A stretch of DNA of 64,000 bases. Source: an uncultured Paracoccus sp. (lineage in GTDB: Bacteria; Pseudomonadota; Alphaproteobacteria; Rhodobacterales; Rhodobacteraceae). Below are positions 42,891-53,325 of this stretch, piece by piece. The notes under the pieces are model-generated. The model made no database searches. It was not told the DNA's origin and worked only from the letters and a program-made list of their open reading frames with translations. The stretch covers positions 62,001 to 126,000 of the forward strand of contig NZ_CANMEH010000004.1 of NCBI RefSeq assembly GCF_947496875.1, read 5' to 3'. The translations under genes were made by a program, and so were the position numbers. Position 1 is the stretch's first letter, and each line of letters begins with the position of its first letter.

Positions 42891-43796
42891 TTACAGTCCC
42901 GCGTCTTCCTCGGCACCGATCATCAGGTTCAGGTTCTGGACCGCGGCCCCGGACGCGCCCTTCCCCAGATTGTCGAGCACCGCCACCAGAACCGCACAGC
43001 CGCTGTCGTCGCTGCCATGCACCGACAGCTCCATCAGGTTCGTGTCGTTCAGCGCGGTCGGACTCACCCGAGGTGCGGGCGGCACGACCCGCACGAACCG
43101 GGCGCCGTCGTAATGCGCCGCCAGCGTGTCCCGCAGCTGTGACAGCCGGCGACCGTTCAGATGCAGCGGCACCTGAACCGCCATGCCCTGGGCGAAGCGG
43201 CCGACAGCGGGCGCAAAGACCGGACGTGCGGTCAGGCCGGCACGTCCCATCACCTCGGGCAGATGCTTGTGCGACTGACCGAGCGCATAGGCAAAGAAGT
43301 CGGGCGCGTCGCCCGTCTCGAATTCCGCGATCAGCTCCTTGCCGCCGCCGCTGTAGCCGCTGACCGCGTTGATCGTCAGCCGTTCGTCCGCACCGATCAC
43401 CCCGGCCGTGACCAGCGGCGCCAGCAAGGCGATCGCGCCGGTTGCATAGCAGCCGGGATTCGCCACAAGCCTTGCCCGGGGCAGGGCCGACCGGATTTCC
43501 GCATCCAGTTCCAGAAAACCGTAGACCCAGCCGTCCGCGACCCGGTGGGCGGTGGACGCATCGATGATCCGGACCGGCAGATCGGCGGCCAGCGCGACAG
43601 CCTCGCGCGCGGCGGCGTCGGGCAGGCACAGGATGGCCACGTCGGCCTGGGCCATCGCCTCGCGTCGGGCGTCGGGATCCTTGCGGCGCGCCGGGTCGAT
43701 CTGGACCAGGTCGATGTCCTTGCGCGGGGCCAGTCGGTCGCGGATCTGCAGGCCGGTGGTCCCGACCTCTCCATCGATGAACACCCTGGCTGGCAT
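42891..43796 (-). CDS. argC: N-acetyl-gamma-glutamyl-phosphate reductase (short type)
   Basis: A 301-residue arginine biosynthesis enzyme reducing N-acetylglutamyl phosphate to the semialdehyde with NADPH. The opening ARVFIDGEVGTTGLQIRDRL (Rossmann motif), VANPGCYATGAIALLAP with catalytic Cys, AVSGYSGGGKEL and GQSHKHLPEV (His) are seen. The length is that of the short argC class rather than the 340-residue E. coli type. The ATG at 43796 is used; an upstream frame crosses a terminator. Confidence 0.95.
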   Translation of the reverse strand: MPARVFIDGEVGTTGLQIRDRLAPRKDIDLVQIDPARRKDPDARREAMAQADVAILCLPDAAAREAVALAADLPVRIIDASTAHRVADGWVYGFLELDAEIRSALPRARLVANPGCYATGAIALLAPLVTAGVIGADERLTINAVSGYSGGGKELIAEFETGDAPDFFAYALGQSHKHLPEVMGRAGLTARPVFAPAVGRFAQGMAVQVPLHLNGRRLSQLRDTLAAHYDGARFVRVVPPAPRVSPTALNDTNLMELSVHGSDDSGCAVLVAVLDNLGKGASGAAVQNLNLMIGAEEDAGL

Positions 43797-43856
43797 GATC
43801 GGCTCCCCCGTCTGGTTCTGAAGGCCGTGATAGCGTCCCGGCCGCATGAAAGAAAA

Positions 43857-43880
43857 GGCCCCGGAGAAATGTCCGGGGCC
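43857..43880 (-). terminator. Rho-independent terminator after the CenR-like regulator
   Basis: A perfect 9-bp stem (GGCCCCGGA/TCCGGGGCC), 6-base loop, followed on the - strand by TTTTCTTTC. It is 100 bases past the regulator stop and 61 bases before the argC ATG, so it also insulates argC. Confidence 0.85.
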
Positions 43881-43981
43881 CAAGGTGGGGAGGGAGGGTA
43901 AGATATGGCCGCATCCCCGGCCATTGGGCTTCGCACGTTGAACGCGCATCTTCGCGCCGGGTTCCCGCCGGGGGGTGAATT

Positions 43982-44668
43982 TCAGGCCACTAGCCTGTAG
44001 CCCCCGCTTTCGGTCACCAGCAGCCGGGCGTTCGAGGGATCGGGCTCGATCTTCTGGCGCAGGCGATAGATATGGGTTTCCAGCGTGTGCGTCGTCACGC
44101 CGGCATTGTAGCCCCAAACTTCGTGCAGCAACACGTCACGTGCCACCACCCCGTCCTGGGCGCGGTACAGGAACTTGAGGATGTTGGTTTCCTTCTCGGT
44201 CAGCCTGATCTTGCGATCCTTGGCGTCGATCAGCATCTTCATCGACGGCTTGAAGGTATAGGGGCCCAACTGGAAGATCGCGTCCTCGGACTGCTCGTGG
44301 GTCCGCAGCTGCGCGCGCAGCCGCGCCAGCAGGACCGGGAACTTGAACGGCTTGGTGATGTAGTCGTTCGCACCGCTGTCCAGCCCCAGGATCGTGTCGG
44401 CGTCGGTGTCGTGTCCGGTCAGCATGACGATCGGGCATTTCACGCCCTGCTTGCGCAGCCGCTTGCAAAGTTCCCGCCCGTCCGTGTCAGGCAGGCCGAC
44501 GTCCAGCACCACCAGGTCGAAGATCGCACCCTTCGCCTTTTCCACGGCCTCGGCGCCGGTCCCGGCCTCGAACACGTCGAAGTCTTCGGTTTCGACCAAC
44601 TGCTCGGCCAGCGCCTCGCGCAGGTCCTCTTCGTCGTCCACCAACAGGATCTTCTTCAGCCCGGCCAT
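43982..44668 (-). CDS. OmpR-family response regulator, CenR-like
   Basis: A 228-residue two-domain regulator without an adjacent kinase. Receiver: VDDEEDLREAL, phospho-Asp in VVLDVGLPD, ML-T-GHDTDAD, YITKPFKFPVL. Output winged helix: LTEKETNILKFLYRAQDGVVARDVLLHEVWGYNAGVTTHTLETHIYRLRQKIE. The neighbourhood (argC/ribA, no kinase) and the DEEDLREALAEQL stretch resemble CenR, an essential orphan controlling envelope functions in Caulobacter and Rhodobacter. The name is a family inference. Confidence 0.88.
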   Translation of the reverse strand: MAGLKKILLVDDEEDLREALAEQLVETEDFDVFEAGTGAEAVEKAKGAIFDLVVLDVGLPDTDGRELCKRLRKQGVKCPIVMLTGHDTDADTILGLDSGANDYITKPFKFPVLLARLRAQLRTHEQSEDAIFQLGPYTFKPSMKMLIDAKDRKIRLTEKETNILKFLYRAQDGVVARDVLLHEVWGYNAGVTTHTLETHIYRLRQKIEPDPSNARLLVTESGGYRLVA

Positions 44669-44802
44669 GATGTGCCTCCGTTCATGCGGTTGCGACCGAA
44701 GGTGAGGGCGGGCGGTGCGCCGGTCCAGCGCGATGGACGATTTCTCACATGCAGTTGTCCCCAGCGGTCGCTATGTTACGGAATGTTTCAGCGAAACCCT
44801 TC

Positions 44803-45864
44803 ATGAGCCTCGTCCCGACCCTTCCCGAAACTGTCGCCCGGGCCCGATCCGACCTGCGAGTCGGGCTGCCCGTCGTGATCGGCGAATACCTGACCGCGGC
44901 CGTCGAGACACTTTCGGCCGAGCGGTTGGCCGCGTTGCGGAGCGCGGGTCCGGCCATCCTGGCGATCACCGCGCGGCGCGCCGAGACGCTGAAGGCACGC
45001 GCTTATGACGGGGATCTGGCCCGTGTCACCCTTGGCAAGGATGCGGACGTCGCCTGGCTGCGGGCGGTCGCCGATCCCTCGGGCGACCTGATGACGCCCC
45101 TGAAGGGGCCGTTCTTCACCGAGCGGGGCGGCGATGTGGCGGCGCACCGCGCCGCGTTGGGGTTGGCAAAGTCGGCCCAGCTGCTGCCGGCGGTTGTGAT
45201 GGTTCCGGTGGCCACACCACCTCCCGGTCTGACGATGCTGCGGCCCGAGGCGCTGCTGTCGCAGCTCGCCGCCGAAGTCGTCCTTGCGCCGGTGGCGGCG
45301 GCTCGTCTGCCACTGGCTGCCGCTGAAAACAGCCGCCTGCACATCCTTCGCCCCGATGACGGGGCTGCGGAACATTACGTCGTCGAGATCGGCAGCCCGC
45401 CCCGCGACCGCCCGGTGCTGGCGCGGCTGCATTCCGCCTGTTTCACGGGTGATGTCCTGGGCAGCCTGAAATGCGACTGTGGACCGCAGCTTCACGCCGC
45501 GCTGGCCGCGATGGGCCGCGCCGGCGAGGGCGTGCTGCTGTATCTGAACCAGGAAGGCCGCGGCATCGGCCTCGCGAACAAGATGCGTGCCTACGGCCTG
45601 CAGAACCAGGGCTTCGACACGGTCGAGGCCAACCATCGGCTGGGCTTCGAGGATGACGAGCGGGATTTCCGGATCGGCGCGGGCATATTGCGGCGCATGG
45701 GCTTCGGCTCGGTGCGGCTGCTGACCAACAACCCGCGCAAGGTCGCGATGATGCAGGCGCACGGGGTCCGGGTGACCGAACGCGTGCCGCTGATCGTCGG
45801 GCGCAACCGCTTCAATGACGCCTACCTGTCGGTGAAGGCGGAGAAATCCGGGCATCTGTTTTGA
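44803..45864 (+). CDS. ribA: GTP cyclohydrolase II with degenerate N-terminal RibB-like domain
   Basis: A 353-residue riboflavin biosynthesis enzyme. The GTP cyclohydrolase II domain (about 155-353) has the three zinc cysteines in ARLHSACFTGDVLGSLKCDCGPQL, LYLNQEGRGIGLANKMRAYGLQ and LLTNNPRKV. The N-terminal 150 residues align by position with the DHBP synthase module of RibBA but lack its acidic motif, as usual in Rhodobacterales. ATG at 44803 is chosen; ATGs at 44749 and 44773 are possible. Confidence 0.93.
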   Translation: MSLVPTLPETVARARSDLRVGLPVVIGEYLTAAVETLSAERLAALRSAGPAILAITARRAETLKARAYDGDLARVTLGKDADVAWLRAVADPSGDLMTPLKGPFFTERGGDVAAHRAALGLAKSAQLLPAVVMVPVATPPPGLTMLRPEALLSQLAAEVVLAPVAAARLPLAAAENSRLHILRPDDGAAEHYVVEIGSPPRDRPVLARLHSACFTGDVLGSLKCDCGPQLHAALAAMGRAGEGVLLYLNQEGRGIGLANKMRAYGLQNQGFDTVEANHRLGFEDDERDFRIGAGILRRMGFGSVRLLTNNPRKVAMMQAHGVRVTERVPLIVGRNRFNDAYLSVKAEKSGHLF

Positions 45865-46379
45865 GCGCCCATGACCTGCGGCTCACCCCTGCCGGGGTCC
45901 GCTTTGCCGGGCGGCTGTGGCCCTGCTCGATCGGCCGCGGGGGGGTTCGGCTCGACAAGTGCGAAGGCGATGGCGCCACGCCGGCCGGCACGCACCGGAT
46001 CGTCGGCCTGCTCTACCGGCCCGACCGGGTTGCGCGCCCTGCGCCCTGGGCGGAACCGATCGGACCCGGCGACCGGTGGTGCGATGCCCCCGACCACCCT
46101 GCCTACAACCACCATGTCCGCGCCCCGTTCGGCGCCAGCCACGAGAATCTGCGTCGCGCCGACCCGATGTATGATCTGGTGCTGGTCACCGACTGGAACT
46201 GGCCGGTGGCAAGGCCCGGTCGTGGCTCGGCGATCTTTCTGCATCAATGGCGCCGGCCCGGATACCCGACGGCAGGCTGCATCGCCTTTTCCCGCACCGA
46301 CCTGCACCGGATCGCCGCCCGGATCACCCCGGGCACCCGGGTGATCGTGCCGCCGACGCTCGCCGGCCGCGCTAGCTGA
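45861..46379 (+). CDS. L,D-transpeptidase (YkuD) family protein
   Basis: A 172-residue protein with the YkuD active site HQWRRPGYPTAGCIAFSRTDL (His, catalytic Cys). Such proteins form 3-3 crosslinks in peptidoglycan or anchor lipoproteins, but no export signal is visible, so it may be a cytoplasm- or membrane-linked form. The start is TTG at 45861 in ...TTTTGAGC, overlapping the ribA stop. GDGATPAGTHRIVGLLYRPDR and DPMYDLVLVTDWN are typical of the short Rhodobacterales group. Confidence 0.85.
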   Translation: MSAHDLRLTPAGVRFAGRLWPCSIGRGGVRLDKCEGDGATPAGTHRIVGLLYRPDRVARPAPWAEPIGPGDRWCDAPDHPAYNHHVRAPFGASHENLRRADPMYDLVLVTDWNWPVARPGRGSAIFLHQWRRPGYPTAGCIAFSRTDLHRIAARITPGTRVIVPPTLAGRAS

Positions 46380-46467
46380 GGCAGCGGCAGCCAAGCTGCG
46401 ACGGCGCGGTTGGTTTGCACCGCAATGACGGCGCGGCTATGTGCTCGTCACACGCAAGGATCACGCC

Positions 46468-47082
46468 ATGCCCGCCCCGTTCCGCATCATCCTGATCCAG
46501 TGCGTCGCGATCGAGGCGGTGCTCTCGCTCGCGGCACTCGCCGGCTATCCGGGTCTGCGCGACACGGCCTTCCTGTTCGGCGGGTTCTTTCCGCTGCTGC
46601 TTGACGGGTGGCAGGGCGTCTATCCGGGCCAGTCCGTCGGCATGTTCGTGACCTATGGATTCCTGCATGGCGGGCCGCTGCATCTGGGCATGAACATGAT
46701 CGCGCTGGTCCAGCTGACCCGCGAGATGCGCGGCCTGATGACGGTCGGGCGGATGCTGCTGATCTACGCCGTTGCCCAGGTCGCCGCCGGGCTGGCCCAG
46801 ACCGCGCTGAGTCCCGGCGAGGGGGTCATGGTCGGGGCGTCCGGCGCCATCTTCGGCCTGGCTGCGGCGCTGATCGCCCACGGGCTGGTGGTGCTGCGGC
46901 GCCGGCGCCGCCCGGCAGGTCCGCTGATCCGCTCTGCCCTGCTGATTGCCGGGCTCAACGTCGCGCTGCCGGTCCTCATCCCGCAGATCGCCTGGCAGGC
47001 GCATCTGGGCGGCACGGTTGCGGGGGCGGTGCTGGGGCTTGGCCTGGCGCTGCTGTCGCCGGGGCGACCCCGATACCGCTGA
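46468..47082 (+). CDS. Rhomboid-family intramembrane serine protease
   Basis: A 204-residue protein with six hydrophobic segments. HGGPLHLGMNMIALVQLTREM is the loop-helix 2 His/Asn segment, VMVGASGAIFGLAAALIAHG carries the catalytic Ser (GASGAIFG), and WQAHLGGTVAGAVLG the catalytic His. It cleaves transmembrane substrates within the bilayer; substrates are unknown. CAAGGATCACGCC precedes the ATG. Confidence 0.9.
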   Translation: MPAPFRIILIQCVAIEAVLSLAALAGYPGLRDTAFLFGGFFPLLLDGWQGVYPGQSVGMFVTYGFLHGGPLHLGMNMIALVQLTREMRGLMTVGRMLLIYAVAQVAAGLAQTALSPGEGVMVGASGAIFGLAAALIAHGLVVLRRRRRPAGPLIRSALLIAGLNVALPVLIPQIAWQAHLGGTVAGAVLGLGLALLSPGRPRYR

Positions 47083-47093
47083 GCCGATGAAAA

Positions 47094-47116
47094 GGGCCGG
47101 CGCAATGCACCGGCCC
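47094..47116 (-). terminator. Terminator after katE (- strand)
   Basis: A 7-bp stem (GGGCCGG/CCGGCCC), 9-base loop; on the - strand TTTTCATCGG follows. It lies 20 bases past the catalase stop. Confidence 0.6.
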
Positions 47117-47136
47117 GATCTAGCGAGATGCCCTGA

Positions 47137-49305
47137 TTACTTGGGCAGCCAGATGGTGGGCTCGCGATCCCAGTTGCGATCGGCAAGCACCGCGACCAGC
47201 TTGTCCGGCGATCCAGTGTCCATGACGAAGGCGTCCTTTGTCACCCCCGCCTTGGCCAGCACCGGCTCGGCCTCGGCCGACGCGGCGATCGCCTTCAGAT
47301 GCGCGAAGGCATCCGACACCCAGTCGATCCCCGCCTTGTGCCGGGTCAGCTCGTCGGCACCGGCCTTCGACGCCACGAGGGCCACGGCGTCGAACATGAC
47401 CGACGGTGCCCCGTCCAGCTGCGCATCCGCCTCAAGCTGCTTGCCGCTGGCGAGCTTCGAACCGCCGACCTTGGGCGACACGATCATCACCGACGCGCCC
47501 TGCGCCATGGCGGCGGACTTCAACGCCTCGACCACTGATCCGTCCGCCCCATCGGTGACCAGGATCCCCAGCTTGCGGCCCTTGGGTCCGGGCACCGGCT
47601 GCTTGAGGATCGACAGCGCGTCGGACGGCTTGACCTTCACCGGCGGCTTGGCCGGCGTCGCCGCCTTCGGCAGATCCATGCCCAGCCCGTTCGCCACCCG
47701 CTGGGCCAGATCCTCGTCGATGTTGCGCAGCTGCGACATCACGCGGACCCGGATGTGGGGCAGCTCGCACTTGGACAGTTCGAACACCAGCGCGCTGACG
47801 ATGTGGCCCTGCTCGACCGGGGTGTGCGACAGGTAGAACTGGCGCGCCTGGGTGAAGTGGTCGGCAAAGCTTTCCGCCCGCACCCGCAGCTTCTGCTGGG
47901 GTTCGTTGCCGAACTCGGTCATGGCCGCGACGGTGCGGAAGCCCTGCTCCGCGTCGACGCGGGGACCGGTCAGCTCGCCGGCCTCGTGCAGCGAGTTCGG
48001 CTCGTAATTGGCGCGCCCCTTGGGGATCTGCGTCTGCATCTCCCCGTCTCGCTGGAAGTTGTGCATCGGGCAGCGCGGCGCGTTGATCGGGATCTGGTGG
48101 AAATTGGTCGTCCCCAGACGCGACTTCTGCGTGTCCATGTAGCTGAACAGCCGCCCCTGCAGCAGCGGATCGTTCGAAAAGTCGATGCCGGGCGGCACGT
48201 TGGTCGGCAGAAACGCGACCTGCTCGGTCTCGGCAAAGAAGTTGTCGGGGTTCCGGTTCAGCTGCAGTGTCCCGATGAACTGCACGGGGACGTCTTCTTC
48301 CGGGATGATCTTGGTCGCGTCCAGCACGTCATAGGGCTGGGCCTCGGCAAAGGCCTGATCGAACACCTGGATGCCCAGATCGTATTCGGGGAAGTCGCCC
48401 TTGTCGATCGCCTCCCAGAGGTCGCGGCGCAGATAGTCCGGGTCCGCGCCCGAGATCTTGACCGCCTCGTCCCACAGCGTCGACTGCATGCCCAGCCGCG
48501 GCTTCCAGTGGAACTTCACGAAGCTAACCTGGTCGTCGGCGTTTATCAGCTTGAACGTGTGGACACCGAAGCCTTCCATCATGCGGAAGCTGCGCGGCAG
48601 GGCCCGGTCCGACATCAGCCACATGATCATGTGCATGGATTCGGGCATCAGCGAGATGAAGTCCCAGAACGTGTCATGCGCCGACGCCGCCTGCGGCATC
48701 ATGCGGTCGGCCTCGGGCTTCACCGCGTGCACGACGTCGGGGAACTTCATCGCGTCCTGGATGAAGAACGGCGCCATGTTGTTGCCGACCAGATCCCAGT
48801 TCCCCTCGGAGGTGTAGAACTTGGTCGCGAATCCGCGCACGTCCCGCGGGGTGTCCTTGGACCCCTTGGACCCGGCGACGGTCGAAAACCGGGTGAACGT
48901 GTCGCAACTGTTGCCTTCCTTCTGGAACAGGGCCGCGCGGGTCAGTTCCGGGATCGCCTTGGTCACGGTGAACGTGCCGTGCGCACCCGACCCCCGGGCG
49001 TGGACGATCCGCTCGGGGATCCGCTCGTGGTCGAAGTGAAAGATCTTTTCGCGCAGCACGAAATCTTCCAGCAGCGTCGGACCGCGGGCGCCGCCCTTGA
49101 GGCTGTTCTGGTTGTCGCTGATCGGCACACCATGATTGGTGGTGATCCGGGCGTCGCGTTCGGTGGTGGTCTGCTGCGGTTCGCCGCCCTGCCCGGTCCC
49201 GTCCCGATACGCGGCGCTCACCGCATCGGTGTTGCTGCCGTCCTGCAACGATGCGGACAAGGCCGGATTCGCCGGTGTGTCGCCGGCCCCTGGGTTGTTT
49301 GCCAT
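47137..49305 (-). CDS. katE: Large-subunit catalase HPII (KatE type)
   Basis: A 722-residue clade 2 heme catalase. Core motifs include [14 protein letters not shown] (catalytic His), [18 protein letters not shown] (Asn), the heme Tyr in [19 protein letters not shown] and [10 protein letters not shown]. The C-terminal 150 residues ([20 protein letters not shown]...) form the flavodoxin/DJ-1-like domain of large catalases. It removes hydrogen peroxide in stationary phase. The ATG at 49305 follows GGGAGTAGGGAG; an upstream frame overlaps the ftsK end and is rejected. Confidence 0.96.
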   Translation of the reverse strand: MANNPGAGDTPANPALSASLQDGSNTDAVSAAYRDGTGQGGEPQQTTTERDARITTNHGVPISDNQNSLKGGARGPTLLEDFVLREKIFHFDHERIPERIVHARGSGAHGTFTVTKAIPELTRAALFQKEGNSCDTFTRFSTVAGSKGSKDTPRDVRGFATKFYTSEGNWDLVGNNMAPFFIQDAMKFPDVVHAVKPEADRMMPQAASAHDTFWDFISLMPESMHMIMWLMSDRALPRSFRMMEGFGVHTFKLINADDQVSFVKFHWKPRLGMQSTLWDEAVKISGADPDYLRRDLWEAIDKGDFPEYDLGIQVFDQAFAEAQPYDVLDATKIIPEEDVPVQFIGTLQLNRNPDNFFAETEQVAFLPTNVPPGIDFSNDPLLQGRLFSYMDTQKSRLGTTNFHQIPINAPRCPMHNFQRDGEMQTQIPKGRANYEPNSLHEAGELTGPRVDAEQGFRTVAAMTEFGNEPQQKLRVRAESFADHFTQARQFYLSHTPVEQGHIVSALVFELSKCELPHIRVRVMSQLRNIDEDLAQRVANGLGMDLPKAATPAKPPVKVKPSDALSILKQPVPGPKGRKLGILVTDGADGSVVEALKSAAMAQGASVMIVSPKVGGSKLASGKQLEADAQLDGAPSVMFDAVALVASKAGADELTRHKAGIDWVSDAFAHLKAIAASAEAEPVLAKAGVTKDAFVMDTGSPDKLVAVLADRNWDREPTIWLPK

Positions 49306-49417
49306 GCTCTCCCTACTCCCCTGCTTCCCTGAGTCTGGTCGCACTAGAACACAACTGCACCGGGCGGTCCAACCTGTCCGTGGAACGTCGCCCGGCCGGC
49401 AGGAACGCGCCTCCGGC

Positions 49418-52057
49418 TCAGACCTCGGGAACCAGCACCTCGCGCTTGCCCACGTGGTTCGCGCTGCTGACGACGCCCTGGTCCTCCATCTGTTCGACCA
49501 GGCGGGCGGCCTTGTTGTAACCGATGGCGAGCTTGCGCTGAATGTAGCTGGTCGAACACTTGCGGTCCTTGGCGACGATCGCCACCGCCATGTCGTACAG
49601 CTGGTCGTCCGACCCGTCGCCGCCGCCAAGACCCAGCACCGCGTCGATGTCCGACGCCACCTCGTCCTCGGGTCCCTCGACCACGCCGGACATGTAGCTG
49701 GGCGGGCCGAAGCTCTTCAGATGGGTCACCACCTCCTCGACCTCCTCGTCGCTGACGAACGGGCCGTGAACGCGGGTGATCCGGCTGCCCCCGGCCATGT
49801 ACAGCATGTCGCCCATCCCGAGCAGCTGCTCCGCCCCCTGTTCACCCAGGATCGTGCGGCTGTCGATCTTGGAGGTGACCTGGAAGCTGATCCGAGTCGG
49901 GAAGTTCGCCTTGATCGTGCCCGTGATGACATCGACCGACGGCCGCTGCGTCGCCATGACGATATGGATGCCCGACGCCCGGGCCATCTGGGCCAGCCGC
50001 TGGATGCAGGCCTCGATCTCCTTGCCCGCCACCATCATCAGGTCGGCCATCTCGTCGACGATGACGACGATGTAGGGGAACTTCTCGGGCTGGAATTCCT
50101 CGGTCTCGAAGACGGGTTCGCCGGTGTCCTCGTCGAACCCGGTCTGCATGGTGCGCTTGAACATCTCGCCCCGGGACAGCGCCTCGGCGACGCGGCCGTT
50201 ATAGCCCTCGATGTTGCGCACGCCCATCTTGGACATCTTGCGATAGCGCTCCTCCATCTCGGACACGACCCATTTCAGGGCCACCACGGCCTTTTTCGGA
50301 TCGGTCACCACGGGGGACAGCAGATGCGGGATGCCGTCATAGACGCTGAGTTCCAGCATCTTGGGATCGATCATGATCAGCCGGCACTCGTCCGGCGTCA
50401 GCTTGTAGAGCAGCGACAGGATCATCGTGTTGATCGCGACCGACTTGCCCGACCCGGTCGTGCCGGCGATCAGCAGATGCGGCATCTTGGCGAGGTTCGC
50501 CACCACCGGCTCGCCGCCGATGTCCTTGCCCAGCGCCAGCGGCAGCGGCGCCGCCGTTTCGGCAAAGGCGGGGGCCGACAGGATCTCGCGCAGCACCACC
50601 TTTTCGCGCCGCTGGTTCGGCAGTTCGATCCCGATCACGGTGCGGCCCGGGACGGTCGAGACGCGCGCCGACAGGGCCGACATGGATCGCGCGATGTCGT
50701 CCGACAGCCCGATCACCCGGCTCGCCTTCAACCCCGGCGCGGGTTCCAGCTCGTACAGCGTGACGACCGGCCCCGGGTGAACGGCGGTGATCTGGCCGCG
50801 GACCCCGTAATCGTCCAGCACCGCCTCCAGCATCCGGGCATTTTCGGTCAGCGCCTCCGGGCTCAGTTGGTGGCGCTGGACGGTTGCGGGCGACGCCAGC
50901 AGCGCCAGCGCGGGGGGCTCATAGAACGACGCGGCCGTATGGGTATTCGGGATCGCCCTCGCCTCACTGCGGACCTGGCGCGGCGGCGGGACATGGCGGG
51001 CGGTGGCCGGCAGCTTGACACCGTCGGTCGGCGCGTCGGACAGCGAACTCGTCGGCTCGGTCGCGTCCTCGTCAGACCCCAAGGGGCGCTGGCGGCCCAG
51101 CCGTGCGGTCAGTGCCGACAGCGCGGACCGTGCCCCGCCCTGCGACCGGGCGCTGATCGCGTCCGTGATCCGGGCGTGGATCTGTTCCTGTGATGGCCCC
51201 GCGTCCTCGTCGGTATCGGCGCGATCCGATTCGATCAGTTCGGGATCGGGGATCGGCGGCGACACCGGGGCACGGTACCGACCCAAAAGGCGGCCCGCGC
51301 GGGGACGATGGATTTCGGCCTCCGGATCCTCTCCCGCCTGCCGGGCGCGCCGGGCGGCAGATCGGCGACGCAGTGCCCGCGCACCGGCAACCGACACGCT
51401 GGCCCCGCGGCCGACCGCGGTCATCGCCAAGTCATAGGCGGTCGCAAGGCCGGTCACCAGAAACCGGCCGATCGCCATCAGTTCGCCGCGCGAAAAGCCC
51501 AGCACGAAGGCGGAAAAGGCGGCTGCCGCGACCGCCATCACCACAGCAAGGATCTTGATCGCGACCGCCGCCGGCAACGGGACCAGCCCGAGCATGGCCC
51601 CCATCAGCATGTCGCCCAGATGCCCGCCCAGACCGAAGCTTTCGGTCCAGCCGGCGGGCGGCACGAGCGAGGCGGCATAGACGGACACCAGCACCAGTAC
51701 GATGGGTAGGAACAGCGCCCTCATCAGCCGCTCCTCGCCCCGGTGCAGCATCAGGCGCACCCCCCAGACCATCGCCCCCCCCGCCAGCACGTAACTGCCG
51801 TAACCGGTGATCATGAACAGCGCCGACGAGACATAGGCTCCGATTCCGCCCAGCAGGTTCTGCGCCGGCTGGTCCGTCGCCGACTGGAAACTGGGGTCCT
51901 CGGGCGAATAGCTGACCAGCATCATGGCGATTACGATGCCCAGCGCGATCAGGGCGGCGCCGGCGAGTTCCTTGCCACGTCGCTCCAGCGCGGCCTGCGT
52001 GGTCTGGTCGAACAGGGGATCGCGGTGTTTCGCCTGCCAGCTTGCCATTCGGATCAT
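49418..52057 (-). CDS. ftsK: DNA translocase FtsK
   Basis: An 879-residue division protein. Four transmembrane helices (about 30-200), a linker rich in Ala/Pro/Asp (200-400), then the motor: beta domain ([13 protein letters not shown]), Walker A GTTGSGKS, Walker [14 protein letters not shown], the arginine-rich [10 protein letters not shown] loop and the C-terminal gamma winged helix ([33 protein letters not shown]). Pumps chromosome termini to the dif site. ATG at 52057 overlaps the aminotransferase stop; ATG at 52048 (876 residues) has better spacing to GGAGG and is an alternative. Confidence 0.96.
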   Translation of the reverse strand: MIRMASWQAKHRDPLFDQTTQAALERRGKELAGAALIALGIVIAMMLVSYSPEDPSFQSATDQPAQNLLGGIGAYVSSALFMITGYGSYVLAGGAMVWGVRLMLHRGEERLMRALFLPIVLVLVSVYAASLVPPAGWTESFGLGGHLGDMLMGAMLGLVPLPAAVAIKILAVVMAVAAAAFSAFVLGFSRGELMAIGRFLVTGLATAYDLAMTAVGRGASVSVAGARALRRRSAARRARQAGEDPEAEIHRPRAGRLLGRYRAPVSPPIPDPELIESDRADTDEDAGPSQEQIHARITDAISARSQGGARSALSALTARLGRQRPLGSDEDATEPTSSLSDAPTDGVKLPATARHVPPPRQVRSEARAIPNTHTAASFYEPPALALLASPATVQRHQLSPEALTENARMLEAVLDDYGVRGQITAVHPGPVVTLYELEPAPGLKASRVIGLSDDIARSMSALSARVSTVPGRTVIGIELPNQRREKVVLREILSAPAFAETAAPLPLALGKDIGGEPVVANLAKMPHLLIAGTTGSGKSVAINTMILSLLYKLTPDECRLIMIDPKMLELSVYDGIPHLLSPVVTDPKKAVVALKWVVSEMEERYRKMSKMGVRNIEGYNGRVAEALSRGEMFKRTMQTGFDEDTGEPVFETEEFQPEKFPYIVVIVDEMADLMMVAGKEIEACIQRLAQMARASGIHIVMATQRPSVDVITGTIKANFPTRISFQVTSKIDSRTILGEQGAEQLLGMGDMLYMAGGSRITRVHGPFVSDEEVEEVVTHLKSFGPPSYMSGVVEGPEDEVASDIDAVLGLGGGDGSDDQLYDMAVAIVAKDRKCSTSYIQRKLAIGYNKAARLVEQMEDQGVVSSANHVGKREVLVPEV

Positions 52058-53241
52058 CCCTCCTCGTACAGAACGTCGCGGATGCGGGTCAGCGCATCCT
52101 CGGTTTCGGCCGCCGGGCCGACCAGGGCGACCCGGACATATCCCTGGCCGGGATTTCGTCCCTCCACCGCGCGGGACAGATAGGCGCCCGGCAGGACCTG
52201 GACGCCGGCGGTTTGCCACAGCCGCAGGGTCGCGGCCTCGCCGTCATCAACGGGCAGCCACAGGAAGAACCCGCCCGCGGGCGGCAGATAGCCGGGCACG
52301 TTTTCCAGGATCCGGTCGGCAATCGCGTACTTGGCCTGGTACAGCGCACGGCTGGCGGTGACGTGCGCCTCGTCCGCCCAGGCCATCTCGGCCACCCGCT
52401 GCAGCGGCAGTGGCAGCGGCGCCCCGGCATAGCTGCGCAGGACGCGGAACCGTGCAATGTGATCGGCGGTCGCGGCAGCAAAGCCTGAGCGCAGCCCCGG
52501 CAGGTTCGAGCGCTTGGACAGCGAATTGAACATCATCACCCGGTCGGGAAGGCCCATCGCCCGGGCCACCGCCAACGCGCCGGGGGGCGGCGCATCCCGC
52601 CAGATCTCGGAATAGCATTCGTCGGCAAAGATCAGGAAATCGTGCCGGTCGGCCAGCGCGATCAGCGTTTCCAGATAGGCGCGATCGGCCACCGCGCCCT
52701 GCGGGTTGGCGGGCGAACACAGGTAGCACAGCGCCGTCGCGTCCAGAACCGCCGGGTCTAGCCCGGCAAAATCGGGCAGATGCCCGGTGTCCGCCGTCGC
52801 CGGCACAAACACCGGCCGGGCGCCCACGGCCGCGGCGGCCACCGCATAGACCTGGTAGAACGGGTTGGGGATCAGCACGTTCGGCGGGGCGCCGTTCTTC
52901 GCTTCCGGGCACAGGGCCAGCGCCGCATTGAACAGGCCCTCGCGGGTTCCGTTCAGCACCGTGATCTGGCCGCTGTCCACGTCCATCGCGTGGCGGGTCC
53001 GCAGCCAGGCGGCGATCGCCGCCAGCAGCTCGGGCGTGCCTTCATTGGGCGGGTATTTGGCCAGTTCGCCGGCAGTGGCAGCCAGCGTCGGGGCGACGAA
53101 GTCGGGCATGGGGTGGCGCGGCTCGCCGATCGTCATGATGACGGGCGCCACGCCGGCAGGCGGGCTGACCCCGGTCAGAAGCCGGCGCAGGCGCGGAAAT
53201 GCGTATTCGGGCAGGTTCGAAAACCGCTCGGGGACTGCCAT
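52054..53241 (-). CDS. PLP-dependent aminotransferase class I/II
   Basis: A 395-residue aminotransferase with the Schiff-base Lys K243 ([15 protein letters not shown]), [12 protein letters not shown] (Asp for PLP pyridine), SPANPQG and RVALVGP. The SLSKRSN motif is like the N-succinyldiaminopimelate aminotransferase group (DapC), and the gene holds this place beside ftsK in many Rhodobacterales. Lysine biosynthesis is therefore likely, but substrate is not proven. It starts at ATG 53241. Confidence 0.88.
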   Translation of the reverse strand: MAVPERFSNLPEYAFPRLRRLLTGVSPPAGVAPVIMTIGEPRHPMPDFVAPTLAATAGELAKYPPNEGTPELLAAIAAWLRTRHAMDVDSGQITVLNGTREGLFNAALALCPEAKNGAPPNVLIPNPFYQVYAVAAAAVGARPVFVPATADTGHLPDFAGLDPAVLDATALCYLCSPANPQGAVADRAYLETLIALADRHDFLIFADECYSEIWRDAPPPGALAVARAMGLPDRVMMFNSLSKRSNLPGLRSGFAAATADHIARFRVLRSYAGAPLPLPLQRVAEMAWADEAHVTASRALYQAKYAIADRILENVPGYLPPAGGFFLWLPVDDGEAATLRLWQTAGVQVLPGAYLSRAVEGRNPGQGYVRVALVGPAAETEDALTRIRDVLYEEG

Positions 53242-53325
53242 GACTGCCTCGGGTTACGGGATCGTCGTCGCCCCGTTTGTGGGCAGGGTACCGGCAATGG
53301 CGTCGTGCGTCCAGCGAAACGGCGT

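Noticed and set aside
44803..45250. Degenerate N-terminal half of RibA as a decayed gene
   Set aside because: The same inactive RibB-like extension is usual in related bacteria, so it is not recent decay.
47137..47700. C-terminal flavodoxin-like domain of katE as a gene fusion novelty
   Set aside because: It is a normal part of large-subunit clade 2 catalases.
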